Below, piece after piece: positions 51,466 to 59,266 of a DNA stretch of 64,000 bases (within the stretch, counting starts at the first letter, position 1; the number at the start of each line of letters is the position of its first letter). The notes below the pieces were generated by a model that was given only the letters and a program-made list of their open reading frames with translations, was not told where the DNA came from and did not search any database. The DNA is from Aeromicrobium duanguangcaii (GTDB lineage Bacteria; Actinomycetota; Actinomycetes; Propionibacteriales; Nocardioidaceae), in assembly GCF_024508295.1 (NCBI RefSeq), contig NZ_CP101990.1, positions 2,914,001 to 2,978,000 on the forward strand. Direction: 5' to 3'. A program made the position numbers and the translations under genes.

Positions 51466-51906
51466 TCACTGCTGGCTGGCGCGCACCTGCACGACCCGGA
51501 CGGGCGAGGCCGACTCGATGGTCTGGCTGACGGTGCACAGTTGGTGCGACTTCTCCATCGCCGAGGGCACCCGCTCGGCCATGGCGCGGCCGTCCTCGTC
51601 ATGGGCGAAGGTGATGTCGATCGTCACGACGAGGTCGTCCAGGATCGTGCCGCCGCCGGACTGCTCGCGCTTCTGGCCCTCGACCGCGACGTCGAAGCGG
51701 GTGGGCTCGGCACGCTTGGTCAGGGCCTCGATCGTCAGCGCGTTGCATCCGCCGAGCGCGGCCAGCAGCAGCTCGACGGGGGTGAAGTCGGTGTTCTGTC
51801 CCTCGCCGAAGGCGATCACGCCGCCGCGCGGATTCTCGGCACGGTATTCCTGCGGGCCCGTGCGGACGAGATGGACACTGCGCATGGAGGAGGATTCGTC
51901 GCTCAT
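51466..51906 (-). CDS. OsmC family protein
   Basis: 146 residues, ATG at 51906, leaderless (TAGGGT plus six nt). OsmC/Ohr fold: F-T-P-V-E-L-L-L-A-A-L-G-G-C-N-A-L-T-I-E (about 41-60) has the peroxidatic Cys; the second conserved Cys is in HQLCTVSQTI (about 120-129). An Arg-rich early strand is reduced, so this fits the general OsmC branch, not Ohr. Role: reduction of organic peroxides with thiols. Single gene with its own promoter, upstream of the PTS genes on the same strand but separated by an 88-nt gap. Confidence 0.9.
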   Translation of the reverse strand: MSDESSSMRSVHLVRTGPQEYRAENPRGGVIAFGEGQNTDFTPVELLLAALGGCNALTIEALTKRAEPTRFDVAVEGQKREQSGGGTILDDLVVTIDITFAHDEDGRAMAERVPSAMEKSHQLCTVSQTIESASPVRVVQVRASQQ

Positions 51907-51918
51907 GCTTCGACCCTA
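51907..51918 (-). promoter_or_regulatory. -10 element, leaderless OsmC gene
   Basis: Minus strand TAGGGT, CGAAGC, then ATG. Confidence 0.5.
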
Positions 51919-51993
51919 GGACCGGGCCGACACGGCGGCACCCCCATCGCGCACCCGGCTCCCGCCCACGCGGGGCGGGAACCGGCGGGCGAA

Positions 51994-52257
51994 TCAGGCG
52001 TCGGCGTCCAGGTCGGCCTCGACGAGCGCGGCGATCTTGGCGAGGGTCGCCTCGTCGTCGCTCTGGACCGTGACCTCGGCGCCCTGACCGGCGCCGAGCG
52101 TCATGATCAACAGCGCGGAGCCGGCGTCGACGGGGTCGCCACCGGGGACCGCGAGGGTGACGGGGATGCCGGACTCGCTGACGGCGGCGGCGATCGTGGC
52201 GGCCGGACGGGCGTGCAGGCCGACGGCGGATCCGACGGTGACGGTCTTGCTGGGCAT
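51994..52257 (-). CDS. ptsH: Phosphocarrier protein HPr
   Basis: 87 residues, ATG at 52257. Phosphorylatable His15 lies in GLHARPAAT, as in all HPr proteins. The regulatory-Ser loop appears as DAGSALLIMTLGA (Ser47), though actinobacteria generally lack HPr kinase. It relays phosphate from enzyme I (55498) to the IIA domain of the fructose permease encoded 11 nt upstream. Last gene of the fruK-fruA-ptsH unit. Confidence 0.95.
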   Translation of the reverse strand: MPSKTVTVGSAVGLHARPAATIAAAVSESGIPVTLAVPGGDPVDAGSALLIMTLGAGQGAEVTVQSDDEATLAKIAALVEADLDADA

Positions 52258-52268
52258 GTGAGGTCCTC

Positions 52269-54380
52269 TCAGACGGTGACGGGGTCATCGGCGGCAGCGG
52301 TGGCCGCCGCCTTCTTGGAGTGACCGACCTGTTTGAGGACGGTCACGAGGAAGCCTGCCACCAGTGTCCCGATGACGAGCGACACGAAGAACCACAGCAC
52401 GTGGTCCACCGCGAAGAACACGAAGATGCCGCCGTGCGGCGCCACCAGGGTCACGCCGAAGGCCTCCGACAGCGCGCCGGTGACGACGCCGCCGGCCATC
52501 ATCGCCGGAATCACCCGGAACGGGTCGGCGGCGGCGAACGGAATGGCGCCCTCGGAGATGAAGGAGGCGCCCAGCAGCCAGGCGGCCTTGCCGTTCTCGC
52601 GCTCGGCCGGCGTGTAGAGCTGGGGCCGGATGGCGGTGGACAGGGCCATCGCCAGCGGCGGCACCATGCCGGACAGCATCACCGCCGCCATGATCTTGGA
52701 CTGCGACGAGCCCGGATCGAGGGCGCCGGCCGTCGACAGGCCAGTGACCGCGAAGACGTAGGCCGCCTTGTTGACCGGGCCGCCGAGGTCGAAGCACATC
52801 ATCAGGCCCAGGATCGCGCCCAGCAGGATCGCCGAGCTGCCGGTCATCGAGTTCAGGCCGTCGACGAGGGCCTCGTTCAGCCACGCCAGCGGCTTGGCCA
52901 GCACCAGGATCAGCGCCATGCCGACCACGAAGGTGGTCACGAGCGGGATCACGACGACGGGCATGAGGCCGGCGAGCCACCGGGGCACTCCGCGGTTGGC
53001 GAACCAGGCGGCCACGATGCCGGCCAGCAGGCCGCCGACGATGCCGCCGATGAAGCCGGCGCCGTTCGGGTTGGTGTCGGTGATGCCGATCTGGGTCGCG
53101 GCGAAGCCCATGACGAAGCCGGGCGCGATGCCGGGGCGGTCGGCGATTGCGTAGGCGATGTAGCCGGCCAGCGCCGGGACGAGGAAGCTGAACGCCCACG
53201 AGCCGAGCAGGTAGACCAGGGCGCCGAAGTAGTAGGCCAGCCCGCTGTCGAACAGCGCGTGGTCGCCCGCGGACGGCAGGTTCGCCAGGGTGTTGTCCGC
53301 GAGGATCTTCGTGGCGGTGTCGCCGCTGGAGATGTCGTAGCCGGCGAGCAGGAAGCCCAGGGCGATCAGCAGGCCGCCCGCGGCGACGAACGGGATCATG
53401 TAGCTGACGCCCGTCAGCAGCCACCGCTGCAGCTTCTTGCCCGCGCCCTCGTTCTCGCCGCCGCCGGTCTCGGTGCCGGTCTCGTCGGCGTCGCCCTCGA
53501 CCCGACGGGCCGACGGGTCGTGCGCGGCCGCGACGGCCTCGTCGAGCATCGCGCGCGGCTCGTTGATGGCGCGCTTGACGCCGCTGCGGATCACCGGCTT
53601 GCCGGCGAACCTGGCCTGGTCCTTGACGCCCACGTCGGTCGCGAAGATCACCGCGTCGGCCGCGGCGATCTGCTCCGGGGTCAGCGGGGTGCTGCCGGAC
53701 GAGCCCTGCGGCTCGACGGCCAGGTCGATCCCGGCGTCACTGGCTGCCTGGGCGAGCGCGTCGGCCGCCATGTAGGTGTGCGCGATGCCGGTCGTGCAGG
53801 CGGTGACGGCCACGACGTGCGGGGTCTCGCCACCGGCCACCCGGGTTCCGGTGTGTTCGGCCGTCGCCGATGTCTCGCTGGTCTCGGCGGGCGCCGGGGC
53901 GTCCGGAGTGCCGGCCGGCTGGAGGTTGGTGCTGGAGGTGACCTCCTCGACGAGCGAGACGATCTGGTCGGGCGACTGGGCATCGCGCAGCGCCTGGGTG
54001 AAGTCGGGGCGCACGAGCGCCCGCGCCAGCGACGAGAGCAGCTTGAGGTGTGCGTCCCCGGCACCCTCGGGGGCGGCGATCATGAAGACGATGTCGGCCG
54101 GCCCGTCCGGCGCGCCGAAGTCGGCGCGGTTCGTCAGCCGCGCGAAGGCCAGCGTCGGAGTCGTGACGGTCGCGGTGCGGCAGTGCGGGATCGCGATGCC
54201 ACCGGGCACGCCGGTGCCGGCCTGCGACTCGCGCGCCTTCGCGGCATCGGCCAGCTCATCGGCCGAGCCGGCGCGTCCGACCGACGTGATGCGGGCGGCC
54301 AGCGCCTCGATGACCGACGAGGAGTCCGTGCCGAGGTCGACGTCCAGAGAGACGAGGTCGGGAGTGATCAGTTGTTCCAT
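52269..54380 (-). CDS. fruA: Fructose-specific PTS permease, fused IIABC
   Basis: 703 residues, ATG at 54380 after GAGGAC; a longer open frame exists but overlaps fruK. Domain order IIA-IIB-IIC: IIA His66 in GGIAIPHCRT; IIB with phosphocysteine Cys195 in VTACTTGIAHTYMAA, after an Ala/Pro/Thr linker (about 152-184); IIC from about 335 with eight to ten membrane helices, including the loop with GPVNKAAYVFA and SEGAIPFAA (typical IIC-Fru motif). It imports fructose with phosphorylation to fructose 1-phosphate, the substrate of FruK. A second linker rich in Glu/Gly separates IIB and IIC. Confidence 0.95.
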   Translation of the reverse strand: MEQLITPDLVSLDVDLGTDSSSVIEALAARITSVGRAGSADELADAAKARESQAGTGVPGGIAIPHCRTATVTTPTLAFARLTNRADFGAPDGPADIVFMIAAPEGAGDAHLKLLSSLARALVRPDFTQALRDAQSPDQIVSLVEEVTSSTNLQPAGTPDAPAPAETSETSATAEHTGTRVAGGETPHVVAVTACTTGIAHTYMAADALAQAASDAGIDLAVEPQGSSGSTPLTPEQIAAADAVIFATDVGVKDQARFAGKPVIRSGVKRAINEPRAMLDEAVAAAHDPSARRVEGDADETGTETGGGENEGAGKKLQRWLLTGVSYMIPFVAAGGLLIALGFLLAGYDISSGDTATKILADNTLANLPSAGDHALFDSGLAYYFGALVYLLGSWAFSFLVPALAGYIAYAIADRPGIAPGFVMGFAATQIGITDTNPNGAGFIGGIVGGLLAGIVAAWFANRGVPRWLAGLMPVVVIPLVTTFVVGMALILVLAKPLAWLNEALVDGLNSMTGSSAILLGAILGLMMCFDLGGPVNKAAYVFAVTGLSTAGALDPGSSQSKIMAAVMLSGMVPPLAMALSTAIRPQLYTPAERENGKAAWLLGASFISEGAIPFAAADPFRVIPAMMAGGVVTGALSEAFGVTLVAPHGGIFVFFAVDHVLWFFVSLVIGTLVAGFLVTVLKQVGHSKKAAATAAADDPVTV

Positions 54381-55333
54381 GTCGTCCTCCAAGAGGCTGG
54401 TTCGACGGCCACCGCGGTCGGCGGTGGTGGCAGATCGGCCGGCCCGGGGAGGGCCGAGCCGGGAAGGGATGCCGCGGCGGCTCCGTGCGCGGCGGCGCTG
54501 GCGAGGCACTCGGCCGGCGGACGGCCGGCGACCTCGGCGACGAGGTAACCGGCGAGCGACGAGTCGCCGGCGCCGACCGTGCTGCGCTGGGTGATCGCGA
54601 CGGGCGGACAGAACCAGGAGCCCTCGGCGGTCGCCAGGACGGCTCCGTCGCCACCGAGGGTCAGCAGGACGGTGCCCACTCCCGCGGTGTCGCGCAGCTG
54701 CTGCGCGCGACCCGCGGCCTGGCCGTGGTCGCGCTCGATCTCGGCGGCGTCGCACCCGAGCAGCTCGGCGAGCTCGTCGGAGTTGGGCTTGAGCAGATCG
54801 GGCGACGAATGCTCGACGGTCAGCCCGAGGGCGTCACCGGAGGTGTCGACGGCGACCCGGACGCCGGCCTGCTTCAGCGCGTTGGTCGTGGCGGCGTACC
54901 AGTCGGCGGGCACGCCGGGCGGCAGCGAGCCGCTCAGCACCGCCCAGTCGCCCGCGCCGACGGCATCGACGAGTGCCTCGGTGAGCTGCTTCAGCTCGGC
55001 CTCGTCCAGGGTCGGACCCGGGGAGTTGATCTTGGTCGTGGTGCCGTCGGGGTCGGCCAGCGTGAGGTTCACCCGCAGTCGCTCGCGGACCGGGACGGCG
55101 CGGTAGGACAGCCCCAGGTCGTCGAGCGCGGCCAGCAGGGGCTCGTCCGGCGAGCCCGGCAGCACGGCCGTCGCGGGCACACCCGCCGCGTGCAGCACGC
55201 GCGCGACGTTGATGCCCTTGCCGCCGGGATCGTCGTGGGCCGCCTCGCTGCGCAGGACCGCGCCGCGCTCGAGCGGCTCGAGCAGGCTGATCAACCTGTC
55301 GGTTGCGGGATTGGCGGTGACGGTGACGATCAC
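54368..55333 (-). CDS. fruK: 1-phosphofructokinase
   Basis: 321 residues from the GTG at 55333, with AAGGGGG upstream. PfkB/ribokinase fold: ANPATDRLISL near the start, DPGGKGINVARVL (about 35-47, sugar binding), KINSPGPTLDEAEL, LSGSLPPGV, VLLTLGGDGAVLA and the second signature STVGAGDSSLAGYL with the catalytic Asp (about 249). Converts fructose 1-phosphate to fructose 1,6-bisphosphate with ATP. Its end overlaps fruA by 13 nt. First gene of the unit; no DeoR-type fruR gene is present beside it. Confidence 0.94.
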   Translation of the reverse strand: MIVTVTANPATDRLISLLEPLERGAVLRSEAAHDDPGGKGINVARVLHAAGVPATAVLPGSPDEPLLAALDDLGLSYRAVPVRERLRVNLTLADPDGTTTKINSPGPTLDEAELKQLTEALVDAVGAGDWAVLSGSLPPGVPADWYAATTNALKQAGVRVAVDTSGDALGLTVEHSSPDLLKPNSDELAELLGCDAAEIERDHGQAAGRAQQLRDTAGVGTVLLTLGGDGAVLATAEGSWFCPPVAITQRSTVGAGDSSLAGYLVAEVAGRPPAECLASAAAHGAAAASLPGSALPGPADLPPPPTAVAVEPASWRTTWNN

Positions 55334-55390
55334 GACGGCCCCCTTTCGGTCCCCTGTTTCCACGGTCACACGCCCGCGAGACTTCCGCGA

Positions 55391-55420
55391 TGTGGGTCTA
55401 TGTGGCTTTCGTGTGGTCTT
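55391..55420. promoter_or_regulatory. Tandem TGTGG repeats between fruK and ptsI
   Basis: TGTGGGTCT, TGTGGCTTT and TGTGGTCTT start at 55391, 55401 and 55412, about one DNA turn apart. Such direct repeats are typical for DeoR- or LacI-like fructose regulators. Placed in the shared divergent promoter region. Confidence 0.45.
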
Positions 55421-55485
55421 GCCTTGTTTTATGTCCAATCCGCACAGATGTCAAGGCTCCCCTGTGCGGCCGATCACGCGAGGGA

Positions 55486-55497
55486 TACCGTCGAAGG
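55486..55497 (+). promoter_or_regulatory. -10 element, leaderless ptsI
   Basis: TACCGT at 55486-55491, CGAAGG, then GTG at 55498. The AAGG could also act as a weak ribosome binding site. Confidence 0.5.
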
Positions 55498-57147
55498 GTG
55501 ACCAGCCTCTACTCCGGAACCGCCGTCGTCCCCGGAATCGGTGTCGGCCCGGCCGTTCGTCCGGCTCCTCGTCCCACCGCGCCCGAGAACGAACCAGCCG
55601 GTGACCCCTCTGCCACGACCGTCGCGTTCGGCTCGGCCGCCGCCGAGGTCGCGCGACGTCTGCGCGCCCGCTCCGACGCCGCCAGCGGCGCCGCGTCCGA
55701 GGTGCTCGCCGCGACCGCCGCCCTGGCCGAGGACCGTGGCCTGGCCACGTTCGTCACCAAGCACGCCGCCGCCGGCTCCGGCCCGGCCACGGCCACCTCG
55801 AAGGCCATCGACGAGCTCGCCGCCATGTTCACGGCGGCCGGCGGCCTGATGGCCGAGCGCGTCACCGACCTCTACGACGTGCGCGACCGGATCGTCGCCG
55901 AGCTCCTGCACCTGCCCGAGCCGGGCATCCCCGTCCCGGACGAGCCCGTCGTCCTGCTGGCCGAGGACCTCGCGCCGGCCGACACCGCCGGCCTCGACCC
56001 GACCAAGATCGTGGCGATCGCCACCGAGCTGGGCGGCTCGACCAGCCACACCGCGATCATCGCGCGGCAGCTGGGCATCCCCTGCGTCGTCGCCGTCACC
56101 AACCTCAAGGAGGTCCCCGCCGGCGGGCGCGTCGCCGTCGATGGCACCTCCGGCAACGTGACCGTCGATCCGGACGAGGACGAGATCAACGCCCTCATCG
56201 AGCAGGATCGCCGCAGTCGCGCGGCGGCCGAGGGCTGGACCGGACCCGGCCGGACCTCCGACGGCCATTCCATCGAGATCCTGGCCAACGTCCAGGACGG
56301 CCCGGGCGCCCGGGTCGCCGCCGAGCAGCCCATCCAGGGTGTCGGCCTGTTCCGCACCGAGCTGCTCTTCCTCGAGCGCACCACCGAGCCGACCGTCGAC
56401 GAGCAGGTCGAGCTCTACTCCGCCGTCTTCGAGGCGCTGGACGGCAAGAAGGTCATCGTCCGCACCCTCGATGCCGGCTCGGACAAGCCGCTGGCCTTCG
56501 CGACGCAGCCCGACGAGCCGAACCCGGCCCTGGGCGTGCGCGGCCTGCGCATCGGCCTGGCCGACCCGGGGATCCTCGATCGCCAGCTGGACGGCATCGC
56601 CGCGGCCCGTGAGCGGACCAACGCGGACGTGCGCGTCATGGCGCCGATGGTCACCACCGAGGCCGAGGCGCAGTGGTTCGCCGAGCGGGTCCGGGCGCGC
56701 GGCATGCGGGCCGGGATCATGATCGAGACCCCCTCGACCGTGCTGCTGGCCGACCGACTCTTCCGGCACCTGGACTTCGTCTCGATCGGCACCAACGACC
56801 TGTCGCAGTACACCTTCGCGGCCGACCGGATGGCTCCCACGCTGAGCAACCTGACCGACCCGTGGCAGCCCGCGCTGCTGGCCTCGATCAAGCTCGTGGC
56901 CGACGCCGGCCGCCGGGCCGGCAAGCCCGTCGGGATCTGCGGCGAGGCGGCGGCGCACCCGCTGCTCGCCTGCGTGCTGACGGGCCTGGGCGTGACGTCG
57001 CTGTCCTGCGCGGCCACCGCCGTCCGCGCCGTCGGGGCCCGCATCTCGCAGGTCACGCTGGCGCAGTGCGAGGAGGCCGCCGCGGCCGCCCTCGAGGCCA
57101 CCGACAACCTCACGGCCGCCAAGGCGGCCAAGGACGTCCTGCAGTAG
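55498..57147 (+). CDS. ptsI: PTS enzyme I (phosphoenolpyruvate-protein phosphotransferase)
   Basis: 549 residues from the GTG at 55498; the open frame upstream is promoter DNA. N-terminal HPr-binding helices, then the swivelling phosphohistidine domain with GGSTSHTAIIARQLGIP (His184 phosphorylated), and a C-terminal PEP-binding TIM barrel with GVGLFRTELLFLE, RTLDAGSDKPL, MIETPSTVLLADRL, SIGTNDLSQYTFAADR and VGICGEAAA with the active-site Cys. It starts the phosphorelay from PEP to HPr. Divergent from fruK, so a single regulatory region could control the whole fructose system. Slightly shorter than the usual 570. Confidence 0.95.
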   Translation: MTSLYSGTAVVPGIGVGPAVRPAPRPTAPENEPAGDPSATTVAFGSAAAEVARRLRARSDAASGAASEVLAATAALAEDRGLATFVTKHAAAGSGPATATSKAIDELAAMFTAAGGLMAERVTDLYDVRDRIVAELLHLPEPGIPVPDEPVVLLAEDLAPADTAGLDPTKIVAIATELGGSTSHTAIIARQLGIPCVVAVTNLKEVPAGGRVAVDGTSGNVTVDPDEDEINALIEQDRRSRAAAEGWTGPGRTSDGHSIEILANVQDGPGARVAAEQPIQGVGLFRTELLFLERTTEPTVDEQVELYSAVFEALDGKKVIVRTLDAGSDKPLAFATQPDEPNPALGVRGLRIGLADPGILDRQLDGIAAARERTNADVRVMAPMVTTEAEAQWFAERVRARGMRAGIMIETPSTVLLADRLFRHLDFVSIGTNDLSQYTFAADRMAPTLSNLTDPWQPALLASIKLVADAGRRAGKPVGICGEAAAHPLLACVLTGLGVTSLSCAATAVRAVGARISQVTLAQCEEAAAAALEATDNLTAAKAAKDVLQ

Positions 57148-57170
57148 GCGCCCGCCTAGCCGCGGGCGCC
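57147..57170. terminator. Hairpin between convergent ptsI and the membrane protein gene
   Basis: GGCGCCCGC / GCGGGCGCC with a 6-nt loop; overlaps the end of the minus-strand coding region. Confidence 0.5.
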
Positions 57171-57680
57171 GTGGGCGCGCAGCACCTGCACGAACGCCGT
57201 GGCGTAGCTCGCCTGGCGCATCGTCTTGATGCTGTTCCGCGAGAAGCGGTTGATGTGCTCGATGCTGACGCTGCAGCGCACGACGCCCATCGGCCCCTGG
57301 AGCGTCACCGCGTTCTGCGACAGCACCCCGTGGCGGGTCACCGTCAGATCGGCGCATCGCACCTGCCACGCGGGCGCGATCTCGCCGTTCGGCGTGAACG
57401 CGAGGACGCCGTCGCGCAGATCGAAGCGGCCGAAGGTCGAGCGCAGGCTGCCGCCGGCCATGCCGACGAGCCCGTCGCTCATGACCTCGGCGTTCCAGGA
57501 GCCGGAGCCCGCAACGCTCGGCGGCCGGGGCGCCCCCTGCCAGCCGGGCTGCTGGACGGTGCTCGCCGGGGTGTTCGTGGCCCGCACCAGCAGGAGGACG
57601 GCCCCCACGGCGAACAGTCCGAACACGAGCGTGATGACGACGGACAGCAGGATCAGGAGCGCGGACACGGAACCCATCAT
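57156..57680 (-). CDS. Single-pass membrane protein of unknown function
   Basis: 174 residues from the first of two consecutive ATGs at 57680. One long hydrophobic segment (about 7-32, ALLILLSVVITLVFGLFAVG and on) anchors the N-terminus, followed by a short Pro/Gly-rich linker. The soluble domain (about 60-170) has FGRFDLRDGVLAFTPNGE and the ending MRQASYATAFVQVLRAHG. The pattern W-x-V-R-C-A-D-L-x-V-x-R and two Cys (one in VVRCSVSIE) suggest a PH-like beta barrel, but I have no family name. Stands alone between ptsI and an SDR gene. Confidence 0.72.
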   Translation of the reverse strand: MMGSVSALLILLSVVITLVFGLFAVGAVLLLVRATNTPASTVQQPGWQGAPRPPSVAGSGSWNAEVMSDGLVGMAGGSLRSTFGRFDLRDGVLAFTPNGEIAPAWQVRCADLTVTRHGVLSQNAVTLQGPMGVVRCSVSIEHINRFSRNSIKTMRQASYATAFVQVLRAHGARG

Positions 57681-57736
57681 GAGGCACCGGAACCCCACGC
57701 ACCGCCGCACCACCGGCTCCCCCGGGTGCGGGGACC

Positions 57737-59221
57737 ATGACGGGCCCTGAGACTCGGACCATGCGCTGTCTCGTCACCGGCTCGACCGGATACGTCGGGG
57801 GCCGACTGGTCCCCGAGCTCCTGGCCGCCGGCCACGAGGTCCGGGTCCTGGTCCGCGACGAGCGGAAGGCGCGAGCCCATCCGTGGGCCGACCACGTCGA
57901 GATCGTCGTGGGCGACGCGACCGACGCCGACGACGTCCGGCGGGCCTGCGAGGGCATCGACGTCTTCTACTACCTGCTGCACTCGATCGGATCGAAGGGC
58001 GATCTGGTGCGCACCGAGCACGACATGGCCACCACGATCGCCCGCGCCGCCGAGGACGCCGGCGTGGGCCGATTCGTCTACCTGTCGGGCATGGCGCCCG
58101 AGAACGAGGAGCTGTCCGAGCACCTGCGTTCGCGCGACGAGGTCGCCCGGGTGCTGCTGGACTCGAAGGTTCCGACGGCGGTCCTGCAGGCCGGGATCAT
58201 CATCGGCTCGGGCTCGGCGTCCTTCGAGATGCTGCGCTACCTGACGGAGCGGCTGCCGGTCATGGTCACGCCGCGATGGGTCCAGTCGCGCATCCAGCCG
58301 ATCGCGATCCGCGACGTGCTGCACCTCCTGGTCGGCTGCGCCGACCTGCCGCCGGACGTGAACCGGCGCTTCGACATCGGCGGACCGGACGTCCTGACGT
58401 ACCTCGACATGATGCAGCGGTACGCGAAGGTGGCCCAGCTGCCGCCGCGGCGCATCCTGCCGGTTCCCGTCCTGTCCCCCAGCATCTCCAGCCTCTGGGT
58501 CGGGTTCGTCACCCCGGTGCCCTCCGGTCTGGCACGGCCCCTGGTCGAGAGCCTGCGCAACAACGTCGTGGCGCAGGAGGACGACATCAGCCGCTACGTC
58601 CACCTGCCCCCGGGTGGACGCACCGGCTTCGAGCGCTCCGTCGAGCTGGCCCTGACGAAGATCCGCGACCTCGACGTCCCCACCCGGTGGTCGTCGGCGT
58701 CGACCGGCGGCGCCCCGTCCGAGCCGCTGCCCCTCGACCCGGACTGGGCCGGCGGCTCGCTCTACGTCGATGAGCGGACGATCGAGGTCAAGGCGACTCC
58801 CGAGCAGCTCTGGTCCGTCATCGAGGGCATCGGCGGCGACCACGGCTGGTACTCCTGGTCGCTGGCCTGGGAGGTCCGCGGCCTGATCGACCGGGCGTTC
58901 GGAGGTCCCGGGCTGCGCCGGGGCCGGCGCGACCACAGCCGGCTCGTGGTCGGCGATGCCGTGGACTTCTGGCGCGTCGAGGATGAGGAGGAGGGCTCCT
59001 TCCTGCGGCTGCGGGCCGAGATGAAGGTCCCCGGACTGGCCTGGCTCGAGCTGCGGGTCGGATCCGACGACTCCGGCACGACCTCCTTCCACCAGCGCGC
59101 CCTGTTCCACCCGCGCGGCCTGCTCGGCCACCTCTACTGGTGGGTGGTGTGGCCGTTCCACGGCATCATCTTCGGCGACATGCAGCGCAACGTGGCGAAG
59201 GCGGCCGAGGCCCAGACCTGA
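57737..59221 (+). CDS. NAD(P)-binding SDR (NmrA/atypical) fused to a DUF2867-type SRPBCC domain
   Basis: 494 residues from the ATG at 57737 (GGGGA close by; an ATG at 57761 is possible). Residues 9-300: extended/atypical SDR with CLVTGSTGYVGGRLVPELLA (about 11-30), YYLLHSIGSKGD, VYLSGM and IQPIAIRDVLHLLVG. Residues about 345-494: a START-like domain of DUF2867 (IEVKATPEQLWSVIEGIGGD then HGWYSW, later SFHQRALFHPRGLLGHLYWW). Fusions like this are common in actinobacteria and annotated only as oxidoreductases; a lipophilic substrate held in the START pocket is a reasonable guess. Confidence 0.86.
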   Translation: MTGPETRTMRCLVTGSTGYVGGRLVPELLAAGHEVRVLVRDERKARAHPWADHVEIVVGDATDADDVRRACEGIDVFYYLLHSIGSKGDLVRTEHDMATTIARAAEDAGVGRFVYLSGMAPENEELSEHLRSRDEVARVLLDSKVPTAVLQAGIIIGSGSASFEMLRYLTERLPVMVTPRWVQSRIQPIAIRDVLHLLVGCADLPPDVNRRFDIGGPDVLTYLDMMQRYAKVAQLPPRRILPVPVLSPSISSLWVGFVTPVPSGLARPLVESLRNNVVAQEDDISRYVHLPPGGRTGFERSVELALTKIRDLDVPTRWSSASTGGAPSEPLPLDPDWAGGSLYVDERTIEVKATPEQLWSVIEGIGGDHGWYSWSLAWEVRGLIDRAFGGPGLRRGRRDHSRLVVGDAVDFWRVEDEEEGSFLRLRAEMKVPGLAWLELRVGSDDSGTTSFHQRALFHPRGLLGHLYWWVVWPFHGIIFGDMQRNVAKAAEAQT

Positions 59222-59266
59222 CGGTGACGGTTGCAACCCGGTCTCGGGAGGGCCAGCATCGAGGCC

